Assembly (NCBI GenBank): GCA_029820875.1
Contig: JALGUK010000110.1
Location: 1-6,237 of the forward strand
Direction of reading: 5' to 3'
Source: Candidatus Zipacnadia bacterium
GTDB taxonomy: Bacteria > Armatimonadota > UBA5377 > JALGUK01
DNA length: 6,237 bases
Part shown: positions 5,508 through 6,237 of the stretch, piece after piece
Position numbering within the stretch: the first letter of the stretch is position 1
Layout: each line of letters opens with the position of its first letter
Notes under the pieces: generated by a model
What the model was told of the DNA's origin: nothing
Database searches by the model: none
Seen by the model: only the letters and a program-made list of their open reading frames with translations
Made by a program: the position numbers and the translations under genes

Positions 5508-6237
5508 TCACTCGGACTCCGTCAGCGCCTCGATTATCTCGCCTATAATGCAGCAAAACTCGTTCGTCTCGTCGTTGAGCATCGCTTCGGTCCAACCGTC
5601 ACCCTCGGGCACCCAGGCCCCGCTTTCGTCCTGGATACTCACGAGGTAGTCGCCGACGGCGGTTGCCATCTTCTTGTACTTCTCCTCGCGCGTTGCTGCG
5701 TATACCACAGCGGCACCCCAACCGACCTTGCAAGACCTCGGGAAACAGTAACGATCGTCCGCGCAGGTCTCCATGAAGTCGAGGTCGAGATATTGCCGCG
5801 CCGCCTGAATGTATTTGTCATCGGATGTGGCCATGTACAGGCGACCCAGGAACATCGCCGCCGCTCCCGGGGATATGTAGAACTGTCCGGGCTGGGAGCA
5901 ATCCACATAAGTCAGCAATTCCTTGCCGGGTTCCGCCTCTGTCACAAGGCCGTTTTCGCTGTCCCAAACGAAGTACAAGCGCTTCTCGATTTCGGGTTGC
6001 TCTTCGAGGGTGCGAATACACAAGTCCGCCGTCTTAGTTGCTCGTTCTGAGTCGCCCATCAAGATGGCGGTGTATCCGAGCAGCGCGTTAACCCAAAGGT
6101 CAGAGGTGCCGAGCTTACCCTTGCCGTCCATCGGCCAGTTGCCGCTTTCGTGCTGGCGCTCGGCGAGCCATTTCCAGCCGCGGTAGGATAAATCGAACTG
6201 ACTGGAGCGCTGTGCGGCCATGACGACCCACGCGTTC
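5508..6237 (-). CDS. QW-motif alpha/alpha-toroid protein, 5' end outside the window
   Basis: The visible part is 242 residues, and the open frame runs through the right edge (first codons N-A-W-V-V). The ATG at 6221 is therefore probably internal. Counted from the edge, residues 19-34 (RGWKWLAERQHESGNW) match the QW pattern of the squalene-cyclase/prenyltransferase superfamily, and YLVSIQDESGAW (197-208) is a second copy. Between them lie helix pairs typical of an alpha/alpha barrel, such as SPGAAAMFLGRLYMATSDDKY (split about 122-142) and VGWGAAVVYAATREEKY (171-187). The Cys-rich segment 158-169 (Cys158, Cys164, Cys169) is distinctive. No DxDD cyclase motif is visible, so terpene cyclisation is not supported. 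A glycosidase-like or non-enzymatic toroid is equally possible. No signal peptide can be judged because the N-terminus is missing. It converges with the acetyltransferase gene. Confidence 0.75.
   Translation of the reverse strand, partial: NAWVVMAAQRSSQFDLSYRGWKWLAERQHESGNWPMDGKGKLGTSDLWVNALLGYTAILMGDSERATKTADLCIRTLEEQPEIEKRLYFVWDSENGLVTEAEPGKELLTYVDCSQPGQFYISPGAAAMFLGRLYMATSDDKYIQAARQYLDLDFMETCADDRYCFPRSCKVGWGAAVVYAATREEKYKKMATAVGDYLVSIQDESGAWVPEGDGWTEAMLNDETNEFCCIIGEIIEALTESE

Noticed and set aside
6219..6221. ATG at 6221 as the true start of the QW-motif protein
   Set aside because: The frame stays open to the edge, the preceding residues fit a helix, no purine-rich ribosome site is visible directly upstream, and the QW repeat begins too close to this Met for a complete domain.

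Overview
The window is GC-rich bacterial chromosomal DNA, densely coded, with good Shine-Dalgarno sites and sigma70-type promoters. A lipoprotein with a clean lipobox suggests a diderm-type bacterium. I cannot place it taxonomically. The mix of a DUF4380-like lipoprotein, an Eis-like acetyltransferase and a QW-motif toroid protein recalls environmental phyla such as Armatimonadota, but that is a weak impression, not a demonstration. I see no rRNA, tRNA, CRISPR array, insertion sequence or phage gene.

Layout: (1) 61-3130, minus strand, is a three-gene operon read leftwards: a lipoprotein with a DUF4380/mutarotase-like domain, an FxsA-family membrane protein starting 3 nt after the lipoprotein stop, and an MFS transporter 25 nt further on. 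A Shine-Dalgarno-like site at the left edge hints at a further gene just outside. (2) 3131-3305 is a divergent control region. It holds two good sigma70 promoters facing away from each other, with a perfect inverted repeat (8-bp arms, 5-bp spacer) between their -35 boxes. (3) 3306-3641, plus strand, is a small CxC...CxxC putative zinc-binding protein. (4) 3735-3989, minus strand, is a small protein with one membrane segment and a Cys/His cluster. (5) 3990-4248 is a second divergent control region, with a perfect inverted repeat (9-bp arms, 2-bp centre) overlapping a minus-strand promoter and a smaller palindrome nearer the minus gene. (6) 4249-5445, plus strand, is an Eis-type GNAT acetyltransferase. 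(7) 5508-6237, minus strand, is a protein with two QW-like motifs of the alpha/alpha-toroid superfamily; its 5' end lies outside the window.

How they may work together: the operon combines a surface lipoprotein with a carbohydrate-mutarotase-like fold and a transporter, which fits handling of a sugar or another small molecule, but the substrate is not visible. The two small cysteine-rich genes lie next to each other and converge; their roles are unknown. The most notable non-coding features are the two palindromic candidate operators. No gene in the window encodes a recognisable DNA-binding regulator, so any regulator would be encoded elsewhere. I found no defence system, biosynthetic cluster or clearly new multi-gene system.
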